A DNA stretch of 64,000 bases, taken from contig JARKOC010000125.1 of NCBI GenBank assembly GCA_029975915.1, forward strand, positions 54,269-118,268, in the 5' to 3' direction. Position 1 is the first letter of the stretch; every line of letters starts with the position of its first letter. Positions 63,901 through 64,000 of this stretch are shown here, piece by piece. Under the pieces are notes generated by a model. The model saw only the letters and a list, made by a program, of their open reading frames with translations. It did not search any database and was not told the DNA's origin. This DNA comes from Bryobacteraceae bacterium. GTDB lineage: Bacteria > Acidobacteriota > Terriglobia > Bryobacterales > Bryobacteraceae. The translations under genes and the position numbers were made by a program.

Positions 63901-64000
63901 ATGAATCCGGTCGTTGTCACCCAACGGGCGATCCTGCCTTTCCTCGACAAGCCCGAGTGGGCTGGTCATGTCGCCTATATGATCGGTCGTCTCGGCATCG
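60964..64000 (+). CDS. CHAT protease - NACHT/STAND NTPase - HEAT-repeat protein (partial)
   Basis: Begins at ATG 60964 and is open to the window edge (1012 codons, no stop). Residues about 45-365 form a CHAT caspase-like protease: RLLIDPDARDAQSLCWERLI, then H222/H226 in LHLIAHGN and C271 in LQSCKSSG, the expected His-Cys dyad. Residues about 420-640 are a P-loop NTPase: G434-SRGRAKST (Walker A with Ala where Gly is usual) and FLFLVDGDAE (511-520), a NACHT-like Walker B. A winged-helix-like part has FAYSGLQSYFCAQYLN (713-728). From about 800 the sequence is helical, HEAT-like. Such proteins are NLR-like sensors; a role in phage defence or cell suicide is inferred. The ribosome site is weak. 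Confidence 0.88.
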   Translation, partial: MTEFQLRVFAPSDGVSRIEALRGGSALSVGHARLDARAMLALDDDPRAYGTALKESLFASTPISRAYEQAIAGGGLRFRLLIDPDARDAQSLCWERLILPINGEDLPVAASPQCPFSRYAALDTPEPAILPRSYVQLLLAVANPNNLRQLASIDVEAEVENLVAAWDSLLENGELRATVLTGGAKLSEELTARLLRLGCVVVEEPSTIDRISELLTGADALHLIAHGNLTPDRKAVMVLQQNDGGLALVDEGLLIEKLNVPGLRIAFLQSCKSSGGGAQMGLAPRLVQLGVGAVVAMQDYMPMGDAREFSSAFYRALIREGAVDVAANAGRQAILRASSKNYSIPILFSRLKDGLIWQPDPLQTATRHIAADCRMEWRVQRPFPIEAVLVRGGLSLLEHGLEDVAGPRLGILDAAKEALKDAGAGHPPFVVLIGSRGRAKSTHLKSLFADVASQPFAPGAKIPVQIHAADCAASTSSPARTVARAMAAVYKEHGFDIDPARIFETLAKRKFLFLVDGDAELSASDRAALVRLLADVRALYPQHAFYMTADASQFDWTIYPEDSVALVIQPMNIDRVIEFLESQEEEPVRGLVSRLRESALFDLASVPWLLSSLMEDALEGAPANSRTVVLERFVREGLSRIGGPAGMRTRAGAALTGIAWRLQCDRRVHLDGPDVYAILAEARGNREFALEDFLREIQRSRLLVPNGAEGVRFAYSGLQSYFCAQYLNESAGRQRLLEDITATLGRLPRLKWWEDTLVLLAGMTDSADSLLRVILAGSALTEGEQVFLAMRCLHEARRATESKSAGIGQDVVDQIVDSLIWRSHPQNVRSVNQRKKAIESLALLPEPRVIAHLLSLAVDKIRSDIRGKACFDYSGVRGAAVLALRCIPQAAIQFVQSDARLSANTALGSLLNAWCKGDLRTLGGLLELDDPSVSAVAAFALSTFKDGESLDLLMRRFGNLATINGDSDIMWAITDTLCLMNPVVVTQRAILPFLDKPEWAGHVAYMIGRLGI

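Overview
The window looks like chromosome from a GC-rich, free-living heterotroph of the Acidobacteria, probably near Solibacter/Bryobacter. This is an inference from gene content: several Tat-exported Gfo/Idh/MocA oxidoreductases, a DUF1080 protein, tandem secreted amidohydrolases, S46 and M14 peptidases and a compact chemotaxis operon. There is no rRNA and only one tRNA, so the sequence alone does not fix the taxonomy.

Layout. 1-6.8 kb is housekeeping: the start of an unknown leftward gene, glnA, a GntR-type regulator, a small HTH-like protein, a 3-hydroxyisobutyrate dehydrogenase-like enzyme, a candidate structured RNA or leader, and the dxr-rseP pair. 6.9-12.5 kb is secreted carbohydrate metabolism: a Tat-exported Gfo/Idh dehydrogenase with a DUF1080 hydrolase, a second Gfo/Idh protein, a PIG-L deacetylase and an enolase-superfamily enzyme. 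12.7-18.2 kb holds an M14-like metallopeptidase, a double-cupin protein, tRNA-Ser(UGA) and a large exported protein of unknown function. 18.3-26 kb holds a response-regulator diguanylate cyclase, a lytic transglycosylase plus amidase pair for peptidoglycan turnover, mobA overlapping an Mla-type ABC ATPase, an SH3 lipoprotein, an aspartate aminotransferase and coaD. 26-37.7 kb holds a Tat-exported TIM-barrel protein, a PH-like membrane protein, a YjhG-type sugar-acid dehydratase coupled to an S46 peptidase, purM-purN, and three overlapping amidohydrolase genes of which only the middle one keeps the HxH metal motif.

37.7-45.3 kb is a complete leftward chemotaxis operon, cheW-mcp-cheA-cheR-cheD-cheY-cheX-cheB. 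After a 660-base stretch without a convincing gene come a GNAT gene overlapping priA, two tandem small secreted paralogues ending in a good terminator, another Tat-exported Gfo/Idh gene with its own terminator, a small unknown protein, a DUF3467 protein, a GT-C membrane glycosyltransferase, a membrane spermidine-synthase-like protein, a BsuPI-like secreted protein, a glycerophosphodiesterase, and a Gfo/Idh plus TIM-barrel pair.

The most notable gene is at the right edge. From 60964 an uninterrupted reading frame runs off the window (1012 codons visible). It encodes a CHAT caspase-like protease with its His and Cys in place, followed by a NACHT/STAND-type NTPase and HEAT-like helical repeats. 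This architecture is typical of bacterial NLR-like defence or regulated cell-death proteins. It is preceded by an AT-rich stretch with a good sigma70-type promoter. Several other genes have a -10-like box 6-12 bases before the start codon, which suggests leaderless or nearly leaderless mRNAs are common here.
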